Assembly (NCBI GenBank): GCA_964398365.1 | Contig: CAYNMC010000031.1 | Location: 1 to 40,290, forward strand | Source: CAYNMC01 sp964398365 | Lineage (GTDB): Bacteria > Patescibacteriota > Microgenomatia > UBA1400 > CAYNMC01 | Length of the DNA: 40,290 bases | Direction: 5' to 3' | Shown: piece by piece, positions 33,706-40,290 of the stretch | Position numbering within the stretch: the stretch's first letter is position 1 | How the letters are laid out: each line of letters begins with the position of its first letter | Program-made: the position numbers and the translations under genes | The notes under the pieces: generated by a model | The model's input: only the letters and a program-made list of their open reading frames with translations | Databases searched by the model: none | Told to the model about the DNA's origin: nothing

Positions 33706-33779
33706 GGGCCTGTGGTTCAACGGCAGAATGTACCCTTCGCATGGGTAAGATGGCGGTTCAATTCCGCCCAGGTCCACCA
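33706..33779 (+). tRNA. tRNA-Ala (anticodon CGC)
   Basis: Acceptor GGGCCTG/CAGGTCC with the G3:U70 alanine identity pair, D-arm GTTC/GAAT, anticodon stem TACCC/GGGTA with loop TTCGCAT, T-arm GGCGG-TTCAATT-CCGCC, discriminator A, and encoded CCA at 33777-33779. The body is 71 nt, with a short D-loop and 4-nt variable loop. The other tRNA-Ala here lacks an encoded CCA. Confidence 0.92.
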
Positions 33780-33822
33780 CAACAAAGGTAAAAACAGAAA
33801 TGCAAAAAATGAGGGTGGCGAA

Positions 33823-33990
33823 ATGGACAATTCAGAGCTTAAAAATTTTCTTCTAATTTTTCTTTCTCTCCTTTTTTGGTTACAAGTAACGGCAGTGATT
33901 ATTTTGGGAGCCAGGTGGTTGTTGGCTCAGCCACCCTCCCAGATGCCACCAGAGGAGAAAACACCGGCGATGATAAGAGGAAAAATTTAA
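33823..33990 (+). CDS. 55-aa single-pass membrane protein
   Basis: ATG at 33823 is preceded by GAGGGTGG 4 bp upstream. The protein has one transmembrane helix (residues 8-31, FLLIFLSLLFWLQVTAVIILGARW) and a Pro/Gln-rich C-terminus. A longer frame reading back to 33592 would run through the tRNA and is not credible. No family is recognised. Confidence 0.55.
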   Translation: MDNSELKNFLLIFLSLLFWLQVTAVIILGARWLLAQPPSQMPPEEKTPAMIRGKI

Positions 33991-34069
33991 TTTTCAATGA
34001 ATTTTCTTGACTGAACTTTAATAATCATGAAAATTGAGAAATAAAAATTGAAAATGATGACTCAAATAA

Positions 34070-35458
34070 ATGGAAGTTAATTTAGAAAATCGAGCCATAG
34101 TTTTACTTTTAATTCTTAACCTCCTTTTAAGCGGAGCTATTTGGTTTTTGCTTCAGCCCCGCTACCCGCCGCTGCCACAGGTTTTTCTTCAGCTGCCTTA
34201 TCAGCCGGCCAACATTACGGTGGATGCGGCCAGCGATCTGGGTTCTCTTAAACCCGTTTGGTTGGCTTTTAGTCAGGGAGGGGAGGAAATGGATGGAATG
34301 CTTGAGCCGACGGTCTCAAAGATGAAAGCCTTGCAGCCAAAATATATTAGAATTGATCATATTTTTGACGATGATTATTATGGTGTAGTTTCAGAAGGGT
34401 TAGCAAATTTAGACTGGCGCAAACTTGATTTGGAAGTGGAGGCAATTCTTGCTACCGGCGCCAAACCCTTTTTTTCACTGGGTTATATGCCCAAGGCGCT
34501 AGCTTCGGGAAAGACCGAAGCCCCACGCAACTGGGGAGAATGGAGTGAATTGGTAAGAGCGACGGTGGAGCATTATTCTGGTAAAAATGCCAAGAATTTA
34601 AGCGGCGTTTATTATGAGGTTTGGAACGAGCCGGATTTAAAGTTTTTTGGCGGTTGGTCAAGATCAGGCGAGAAAAATTATCTTGCTTTATATGAAGCCA
34701 GCGTCCGGGGAGCGATGGCGGCCCGGTCGGTGAATCCTTTTTATATTGGCGGGCCGGCGACCACGAGTATGTATCCTGGCTGGTTGAAAGACCTTTATCA
34801 TTTTTGTAGCGCCAAACAACTGCGTTTGGATTTTTTATCTTGGCACCGTTATACACTTAACCCTTATCAGTATGCTGCGGACGTTATGAGTCTTTATAAT
34901 GAATTTGCCGGCAGGCCGTTGCCCAAATTGGTTATCTCCGAGTGGGGGCCGACGCCGGAAAAGAGTATTATTTATAACAGCGAACTGGCGGCGGCTCATA
35001 CTTTTGCCACCGTAAGGGAGTTAATTGAACAGGTTGATCTTGTTTTGGCTTTTGAAATCAAAGATGGTCCCAATCAGGGAAAAAGCGGCTGGGGAATTTT
35101 GACCCATGAACAGGCAGGTTTAATCGCCAAGCCTCGTTATTGGGCTTTTTCGTGGCTGGCTAAAGTTAAAGGCCAGCGCTTAAGTTTAACTGGGGAAGGC
35201 AGTCAAGTGCGGGCCTGGGCTACTAAGGAAAACGAAGGTAAAATAAATCTTTGGTTGGTTAATTTTGGTGAAGGGGCTGTTTTGGAAGGGGTGCCAGTGA
35301 CGATTCAGAATTTAGCTAACGGCCAATGGCGTCTTACCAAAGAAATTTTATTTGGAACGAAGAGTCAACTGGAAGTGCTCATTACCAACGGCGTTTTTAG
35401 GACAAACTTTGAGCTGGCACCCAATCAAGTAGGCAGGTTAATTTTAGAAAGAAAATAA
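34070..35458 (+). CDS. Membrane-anchored GH39-like glycoside hydrolase
   Basis: 462 aa. The N-terminal anchor (residues 9-28) is followed by a TIM-barrel resembling GH39 beta-xylosidase/iduronidase families: RIDHIFDD, the acid/base Glu187 in YYEVWNEPDLKFFGGW, FLSWHRY, and the nucleophile candidate Glu291 in LVISEWGPT. A C-terminal beta-sandwich (about 380-460) resembles the accessory domain of this clan. Clan and family assignment is by motif only, and the substrate is unknown. It probably acts on the cell's own or a partner's surface glycan. No SD is visible. Confidence 0.78.
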   Translation: MEVNLENRAIVLLLILNLLLSGAIWFLLQPRYPPLPQVFLQLPYQPANITVDAASDLGSLKPVWLAFSQGGEEMDGMLEPTVSKMKALQPKYIRIDHIFDDDYYGVVSEGLANLDWRKLDLEVEAILATGAKPFFSLGYMPKALASGKTEAPRNWGEWSELVRATVEHYSGKNAKNLSGVYYEVWNEPDLKFFGGWSRSGEKNYLALYEASVRGAMAARSVNPFYIGGPATTSMYPGWLKDLYHFCSAKQLRLDFLSWHRYTLNPYQYAADVMSLYNEFAGRPLPKLVISEWGPTPEKSIIYNSELAAAHTFATVRELIEQVDLVLAFEIKDGPNQGKSGWGILTHEQAGLIAKPRYWAFSWLAKVKGQRLSLTGEGSQVRAWATKENEGKINLWLVNFGEGAVLEGVPVTIQNLANGQWRLTKEILFGTKSQLEVLITNGVFRTNFELAPNQVGRLILERK

Positions 35459-35484
35459 GTTGGTAAAAATTAAGGAGGGTTTTG

Positions 35485-35658
35485 ATGCGTCAAGACCAAG
35501 TGATCGTTTGTCAGCAATGTGGCCAAAATTTTGTTTGGACAGAAGAGGAGCAGGATTTTTATCGCCAGAAAGGTTTGGCTAAACCAAATCGTTGTCCTAT
35601 TTGCCGGGCAAGTTATAAAGCCGCGGCTAAGGATAAGTTTAGAGGAAAAATTTCCTAA
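35485..35658 (+). CDS. 57-aa zinc-ribbon protein
   Basis: MRQDQVIVCQQCGQNFVWTE starts the protein. Two CxxC knuckles (Cys9/Cys12 in CQQC, Cys37/Cys40 in CPIC) are typical of the small zinc-ribbon family annotated as probable zinc-binding domain (zf-trcl type). AAGGAGGG lies 6 bp before the ATG. It likely binds zinc; no further role can be given. Confidence 0.8.
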   Translation: MRQDQVIVCQQCGQNFVWTEEEQDFYRQKGLAKPNRCPICRASYKAAAKDKFRGKIS

Positions 35659-35688
35659 AAGTCTTGGTGTTTAAGAAAGAGAAAGGTT

Positions 35689-35704
35689 AGCGCTAAGGAG
35701 CGCT
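35689..35704. promoter_or_regulatory. Inverted repeat touching a -35 box
   Basis: AGCGCT-AAGG-AGCGCT, whose last base is the first T of the TTGACA at 35704. It could be a repressor site or the end of the previous transcript. Confidence 0.4.
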
Positions 35705-35733
35705 TGACAAAGAAAGAATAAGGTTTTTAGAAT
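35704..35733 (+). promoter_or_regulatory. Strong promoter, near-leaderless
   Basis: TTGACA at 35704-35709, 18 bp, TAGAAT at 35728-35733. The ATG at 35742 starts 8 nt after the -10, so transcription begins at or within 1-2 nt of it. Confidence 0.65.
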
Positions 35734-35741
35734 AAATTAAG

Positions 35742-36458
35742 ATGATTCAAGATAATCAAGGTGATAAAAGGAAAAAAGCGAGCTTGGGTGGCGGCAAAGA
35801 TGAATTTTTAAGCAAGTTGCCGGTTTTTTTGGGAACGCTGGTGGGTGGTTTGACTTTACTTTTGATACTTTTTTCTTTTGGTAGCGGTTTACTTGGTAAT
35901 CTTGGTCAACCGGCGGAATTTTACTTTTCCCAACCTTCAAGGGCTGGCGGAGGCGGTTGTCAAACAGGAATTAAAAGTTTTAAACCAGAACTTAAATGTG
36001 GTGGTGATTGTTTTTATCGCGTGAGGTATATTTGCGCTGATAATTTTTCGAGTTTTTTGGAAGAGACGAGGACGTGCCGGAATAAGCGCTACTGGTATGA
36101 CAAAGTTAAAAAAATTTGTGACCAGCATCCGCTTTGTCCGCCTTCGCCGGAGGTGCCATCACCCGATAGACCTCTGCCTTCAATTAGCCCTTCGCCTTTA
36201 GAGTCAGCCACGCCGTTGCCTCTGCCGTCTTTAAGTTGTACCCAAGAAGGCGAAATCTTGCCGGTTTATCCGGGTTATTATTGCTGTCCGGGCTTAACTG
36301 CCATTTCCCCAAATCAACCGGATGTTAACGGTAATTGCGGCCAGACGCTTCTGGGTGCTTCCATTTGTACCAAGTGTGGAGACGGCAAATGCGGCAGGGG
36401 AGAAAATATCTGCAACTGCCCGGTTGATTGCCTCAGTTCACTTTCCCCTAATTTTTAA
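35742..36458 (+). CDS. Cys-rich exported protein with proline-rich linker
   Basis: 238 aa. A cytoplasmic head, a transmembrane helix (about residues 27-50, LPVFLGTLVGGLTLLLILFSF) and an outside region. This has a first Cys-rich module (CQTGIK...CGGDCFYRVRYIC...CRNKRYWYDKVKKICDQHPLC), a Pro/Ser linker (about 133-165), and a second module ending CGDGKCGRGENICNCPVDC, a motif recurrent in CPR and archaeal surface proteins. It likely forms disulfides outside the cell. A strong near-leaderless promoter precedes it. Confidence 0.7.
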   Translation: MIQDNQGDKRKKASLGGGKDEFLSKLPVFLGTLVGGLTLLLILFSFGSGLLGNLGQPAEFYFSQPSRAGGGGCQTGIKSFKPELKCGGDCFYRVRYICADNFSSFLEETRTCRNKRYWYDKVKKICDQHPLCPPSPEVPSPDRPLPSISPSPLESATPLPLPSLSCTQEGEILPVYPGYYCCPGLTAISPNQPDVNGNCGQTLLGASICTKCGDGKCGRGENICNCPVDCLSSLSPNF

Positions 36459-36490
36459 AAGACTCTTAAATTTAACTCGGCCTCTTATGC

Positions 36491-38530
36491 TTATGGTGTG
36501 GGTGAAGGTGCAGGGCTTGGACTGGGTGAGGCCGTCGGGGAAGCTGTAGGTTCGGGTGAAACTTCCGGAGCGGCCTCTTTGGGTAAATTGATTGGGCCAG
36601 CTGGCGGCGTTGAAGGCAAAGGCGCCGGTTTTTGCAATTGCGCTTCGCGCGCTTGAGCCGCACCGGTAGCAGTTTTCAGCTGCGGCGGCAGGGCTTCTTT
36701 GAATTGCTCCAGTTCTTGTGTTGCTTTCCGGAAGTCTTCAGTCTCCGGCGACACCAGAGCCAAAACCCGCTGCATGGCTAAATAAGCTTGGGCAGGGTTG
36801 TTATTTTTGAAATAAGCCCAGGCGAGATTGTAATAGGCGTTGGCGAGATCCGGTTTTAATTCCACCGCCACCTTGAATTGATCCAAGGCCTCTTCGTAGC
36901 GGTTTAAAGTATAAAGGATGCCGCCCAGCGCCAGTCTTGTTTGGGGGTTGACCGGATCAAGCCGTAAGGCCTGAACATAAGCGGCAATTGCCCAATCTTG
37001 AGCGCCATTAGCAAAGTTAATAAGCTGGCGGTAGAGCTCGGCCAGATTTTCCCAATAAAAAGGATTATTAGGATTAAGAGCGGTGACCGCCTTGGCTTCG
37101 TTGACGGCTTGAGAGACCAGTTGAACCACCTGCTGTCTTTCGGTATCGTTGAGGTCTTGACGCATCGCCAAGGAATTAGCCAAGGCAAAGTTGACTTTAG
37201 AAAAAGAAAGCCGGTATTTTTCCTGAAAAGGGTTGAGTTTGATGGCCTCAACGTGCTTATTATAGGCTTCTTGAGCCTGATTGGCACTGGTGGCGGTTAA
37301 AGCCTTTTTAAAAACAGCCTCAGCCCACCATCCCCGTCCGGCAAGATAAACAAAAATCGTCACCAACATTAACCCAAAACCGGAAAGGATTTTGCTTAAT
37401 TGAGTAGGAGAAATGACGGTAAGGTGAGCCTTTTGTTTGGCTCCCATCGCCATCATCAGATAGAACAAAAACCAGCTTAAAAAACTTGCCGGCGCGGCCA
37501 AAAGCGAAAGGCCAAAAACCAAAAACATCATTTTTAAAGCCAAGCCCAACCCCTCAGCCGGCCGATTTTCCGAGAGATTTTTAATAATTTTAAAGAAAAG
37601 CAAAAAGAGGATTGCCAGACCTAAAATGCCCACCGTGGTTAGCAACGTAAAATATTCATTGCTTGACTGAAGAAAACGCGTCTGCCAAAAGGAATAATTA
37701 TTATAAGTGGCTGGACGGAACTGGGCAAAAGCGTTTAAGAAATTTTCCGGACCGACACCCAGCAAAGCGGTTTTCGCCGTTTTAAAAATATCAACACTAA
37801 TCCACCAGCCAATTTTGAGAGGCAGTAAAGTTAAGGTGGCCGGCTGGCCGGGGAGCATCAAGGAAACAGCCATGACGCTGGCGAGTAAAATCAGAGCGGC
37901 AATCAGGAAGTAGACCACCTTATTGAGAAAGGCTTTGGTTTTTAAAGCAAAGATGATGACTGCCGGCAAAAGGATGAGTTCAAAAGAGAGAAAGGAAAGA
38001 ATTGTCCCGGCGGGCGTAAAGGCTTTGTTGGCAAAGATTGGCCAGTTTAAGAATTTTGCCGGCAAACCCAAATAAACAAAAACCATCAACCAAGCCAAAA
38101 GAAAAGCGCTAGCAATTAAGGCTTGGAGCCAAAGCCGCCAATTTTTGGTGGGCGTCTCCAGAAGGGCAAAATAAAAAATCGTCAAACACAGGATAGAGCC
38201 GGTTTTACCTAAAAAGGGCAAGACACGATTGGTTGAAGCCAAAAGAGAACTGGCGATAAAAACCAGCAGAAAGAAAAATACCAACAAGTCCAGCTGACTA
38301 CTGAACCATTTTACCGGTTGATTAAAAAGCAACCGGATCATCAGGGAAACAAGCAATAAAAGCGAACCGCCTAAAACCAGATACATTTTGTTGAATTCAA
38401 AAAATTCAGGCGTAAAGGGTAAAAAGAAAAGCGGCGTTAAAAAAATTAAAAAAGCCATCAGCCAAGTGGTGAGCCTGTCGAGCTGGGCCTTGGTTTCATT
38501 TTTAAAGGTTAGATAGTTAGGAACTTCCAT
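36491..38530 (-). CDS. O-antigen ligase-like (Wzy/WaaL) protein with TPR domain
   Basis: 679 aa. About ten to twelve membrane helices (residues about 20-400) carry the pattern of the O-antigen ligase/polymerase family, with a large outer loop (GVGPENFLNAFAQFRPATYNNYSFWQTRF...SSNEYFTLLTTVGI). A soluble region with TPR-like helices follows (EEALDQFKVAVELKPDLANAYYNLAWAYF, about 545-575) and then a Pro/Ser-rich tail. It probably polymerises or ligates surface glycan. AAGGAGG lies 4 bp before the ATG at 38530. A TTGACA element is at about 38579-38574, with TATAAA and TATAAT-like sequences downstream. Confidence 0.85.
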   Translation of the reverse strand: MEVPNYLTFKNETKAQLDRLTTWLMAFLIFLTPLFFLPFTPEFFEFNKMYLVLGGSLLLLVSLMIRLLFNQPVKWFSSQLDLLVFFFLLVFIASSLLASTNRVLPFLGKTGSILCLTIFYFALLETPTKNWRLWLQALIASAFLLAWLMVFVYLGLPAKFLNWPIFANKAFTPAGTILSFLSFELILLPAVIIFALKTKAFLNKVVYFLIAALILLASVMAVSLMLPGQPATLTLLPLKIGWWISVDIFKTAKTALLGVGPENFLNAFAQFRPATYNNYSFWQTRFLQSSNEYFTLLTTVGILGLAILFLLFFKIIKNLSENRPAEGLGLALKMMFLVFGLSLLAAPASFLSWFLFYLMMAMGAKQKAHLTVISPTQLSKILSGFGLMLVTIFVYLAGRGWWAEAVFKKALTATSANQAQEAYNKHVEAIKLNPFQEKYRLSFSKVNFALANSLAMRQDLNDTERQQVVQLVSQAVNEAKAVTALNPNNPFYWENLAELYRQLINFANGAQDWAIAAYVQALRLDPVNPQTRLALGGILYTLNRYEEALDQFKVAVELKPDLANAYYNLAWAYFKNNNPAQAYLAMQRVLALVSPETEDFRKATQELEQFKEALPPQLKTATGAAQAREAQLQKPAPLPSTPPAGPINLPKEAAPEVSPEPTASPTASPSPSPAPSPTP

Positions 38531-38588
38531 AAGCCTCCTTAAAACATAATTATAATTTATAGATTATTTGCCAATTGTCAACAAGGTT

Positions 38589-40290
38589 TTAATTGATAAG
38601 CCACCAGTTGAATTTTACTGGCTTATCAAGTAACGCCGAGAGACCGACTTTGAAAAAACCAGTCCCTTTGGCTTTAAGGTAAAGCACCTGATTTTGGGTA
38701 TCGGTGGCAGGAGTGAGGTAAATGAGGCTTTTACTGTGGGCTTCGGGAGTGTAAATAGTATATTCCAAATTAAAGGGAGGGATAAGGGCTTCACCGGCAG
38801 TGGCGTTGGTGGTTAACTCGGGCATGAGTTGATTGAAACCTGAAGGTGAGGCTTCTTCTGCCGAGGCGATGATAATCTTGTGAAAAGTGGCCGAGCCGGA
38901 GGCATCAATCGCGGCGGCAAGGGCAGAAGAAGAACTTTCAGGGTTATTTAAGTCGGAGATGATTGCCAAACGCTTAGCTGTGAGGGTGGCGGCCACCGTG
39001 GCCTCACCGCTTACTTCGAGATTTTGGCTGGTGGTTTTACCGGCAATATAAACATCACCTTTAATGCGGACTTCGCCGCGCTCATCAATCACGAATTTTC
39101 CAGCCAAAAGATCAATTTTGCCTAAACCAGTGGGTTGGAGATAGAGAGTGGGGTTGCAGTTGCTGGTGAGGATTTCTCCTTCGGCAGCGCTACTACTTTG
39201 CTCGTCGCAGCCGACGGCGCTGATGCCGTTTTGGGAAATCATAATGCTGTTATCTACCAAAATTTGTGAGTTGACGCTAAGCTGGTTGATGGAAGCCTGA
39301 CCTAAAACTGCCAAAAAACCAGTGGCGGTGATGATTTCGGCATCTAAAGAGGTGAGGTTAAGGCTACCGCTAGGTGGGTTGGTATCCCAAGTGTCGACTT
39401 GAGCCAGGAGGGCTGAAGCCGAGGCGGCAAGATCGTCGTCCAGGCCATTCACCTCCGAGGAGCTGCTTCGCGTCACCTCGGAGGTGGCCGATAAGGACTC
39501 CTTTGAGGTGAAATTGGTGAATGGGGCTATCAGGTCATTGAGGGTGGTGGCGGCGATGGTGGCGATTTGGGCGGATAAACCTTCGATTTGTTCGGCAAAG
39601 AGACGGCGGAAGTGGCCGGATTCGGCGGTAAGTTTACTGGCAGCCAGCTGGCCGGTGACAGAAGCGGAGCCATCGACCTCCAAAACCAGTTTTGAGGTAT
39701 CGCCTTTGGCTTCGCCGGGCGCTTCCAGTTCGCCGCCGACTGTCAGTTTATTAAATAGTCCATTTTTGGCGGAAATTTCCAAGGCGGTGAGTTCACCGCT
39801 CAGGGAAGCTTCTTTGGCGGAGAGCTTACCTAAGATACTTAAATCGCCTGAATTGCTTAAGCTGGCCACTGTTTTGGCTTCCTGATTTTGGAAGAGAAGT
39901 TCTTCATCAGCAAGCGGCTTGATAACTTTGGTTTGGGTGATGTTGGCCGCCAGATTTTCTGTTTCTACTAAAGGACTGACGATTTTTCCCTGAGTGCTTA
40001 AATTACCCAAAAGATTTAAGTCACCTAAATTACTTAAAAATTCTTTAATGATTTGGCTAGCCGTAGCCTTTGGCAGAAGATCAGGGTAAGTGATAGAGGG
40101 TTCTTTGGCTTCTGCCAAAGCCTCATACCAGCCTACATTGGCAAAAACCAGCAGTTTGCCGACATAAGTGCCATCAGGTAGTTTAAAGCAGGCATGGTTG
40201 TCATCAGGCCAGTTGATGGTTTCCGGTGAGATCGCCGGCAAACAATTTTGCTCGTTCCAGTCTTTGGTTGATTCCAAAGCCTTGCCGACA
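38589..40290 (-). CDS. Large repetitive surface protein, N-terminus beyond the window
   Basis: At least 566 aa are visible. The frame remains open to the window edge, so the TTG at 40277 is not a true start. The sequence is a long series of short beta-type repeats (LGNLSTQGKI, ILGKLSAKEASL, DVYIAGKTTSQNLEVSGEATV), rich in Ala, Ser, Thr and Leu, without cysteine-rich modules. It ends with a compact beta domain (ALIPPFNLEYTIYTPEAHSKSLIYLTPATD) and the aromatic tail KFNWWLIN seen in CPR surface proteins. It is probably an extracellular fibre or surface-layer protein. A copy of palindromic repeat family 2 lies in frame at 39450-39486. Confidence 0.7.
   Translation of the reverse strand, partial: VGKALESTKDWNEQNCLPAISPETINWPDDNHACFKLPDGTYVGKLLVFANVGWYEALAEAKEPSITYPDLLPKATASQIIKEFLSNLGDLNLLGNLSTQGKIVSPLVETENLAANITQTKVIKPLADEELLFQNQEAKTVASLSNSGDLSILGKLSAKEASLSGELTALEISAKNGLFNKLTVGGELEAPGEAKGDTSKLVLEVDGSASVTGQLAASKLTAESGHFRRLFAEQIEGLSAQIATIAATTLNDLIAPFTNFTSKESLSATSEVTRSSSSEVNGLDDDLAASASALLAQVDTWDTNPPSGSLNLTSLDAEIITATGFLAVLGQASINQLSVNSQILVDNSIMISQNGISAVGCDEQSSSAAEGEILTSNCNPTLYLQPTGLGKIDLLAGKFVIDERGEVRIKGDVYIAGKTTSQNLEVSGEATVAATLTAKRLAIISDLNNPESSSSALAAAIDASGSATFHKIIIASAEEASPSGFNQLMPELTTNATAGEALIPPFNLEYTIYTPEAHSKSLIYLTPATDTQNQVLYLKAKGTGFFKVGLSALLDKPVKFNWWLIN
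39450..39486. repeat. 37-bp palindromic repeat, family 2, copy 2 (in frame in a CDS)
   Basis: It has the same 11-bp perfect arms as 29029-29065 and differs at 2 of 37 positions. Here the host gene is on the minus strand and reads it as ATSEVTRSSSSEVN. Confidence 0.85.

Noticed and set aside
33547..33780. 77-aa minus-strand ORF starting MVDLGGIEPPSYPCEG
   Set aside because: It is the antisense translation of tRNA-Ala(CGC) and its flank, a well-known type of false protein.

Overview
The window looks like a chromosomal segment of a Candidate Phyla Radiation (Patescibacteria) bacterium, most likely in the Microgenomates group. This placement is an inference. It rests on compact AT-leaning genes, an rRNA operon with no 16S gene beside the 23S, a short RpoD, a divergent UMP kinase, a short S1 with a Lys-rich head, and envelope proteins of the type common in that group (O-antigen ligase fused to TPRs, LysM-M23 peptidase, a giant surface protein ending in a WW-aromatic tail). 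Nothing in the window fixes the genus.

Layout. 1-6839: a cut-off FecR-like membrane protein, an alkyladenine DNA glycosylase, ribulose-phosphate epimerase, a hypothetical protein, dnaG-rpoD (a macromolecular-synthesis pair), a small membrane protein and a UMP kinase. 6910-10843: an MtaB-like methylthiotransferase, thioredoxin and thioredoxin reductase (overlapping by 4 bp), and murD convergent with them. 10875-14475: a promoter with a tiny terminated transcript, then tRNA-Ala(TGC), a boxA-like site, 23S and 5S rRNA, with a clear RNase III-type processing stem around the 23S. 14562-18977: a hypothetical protein, a DUF362/2[4Fe-4S] protein, an SDR dehydrogenase and a four-domain S1 protein. 19036-21869: a 48-aa protein, a stand-alone PaaX/Cas2-like regulator bracketed by two large palindromes with the same 12-bp core, and radA. 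21937-23348: a sortase beside a secreted protein with a C-terminal LPPTG signal. 23480-25504: a structured intergenic stretch, a frameshifted S23/IVP four-helix-bundle gene between imperfect inverted repeats, and two orphan secreted or membrane proteins. 25567-33264: a GT4 glycosyltransferase, a 1045-aa multi-spanning membrane protein, a stretch of three long hairpins, rho, and a LysM-M23 peptidase. 33491-36458: a mini-ORF with a very strong SD, tRNA-Ala(CGC), small membrane and zinc-ribbon proteins, an anchored GH39-like hydrolase and a Cys-rich secreted protein. 36491-40290 (minus strand): a Wzy/WaaL-type ligase with TPRs and a large surface protein that runs off the window.

The most unusual signal is short palindromic repeat DNA. 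One 37-bp family has four copies. Three are intergenic, and one of these abuts a start codon. The fourth lies in frame inside the 1045-aa membrane protein. A second 37-bp family with 11-bp perfect inverted arms sits inside two coding regions in opposite orientations. This resembles, by analogy only, the Rickettsia palindromic elements that insert into genes. A second recurring theme is transcription: at least five genes have a -10 box only 6-9 nt before the start codon, which suggests leaderless or near-leaderless mRNAs. No CRISPR array, transposase or integrase was seen.
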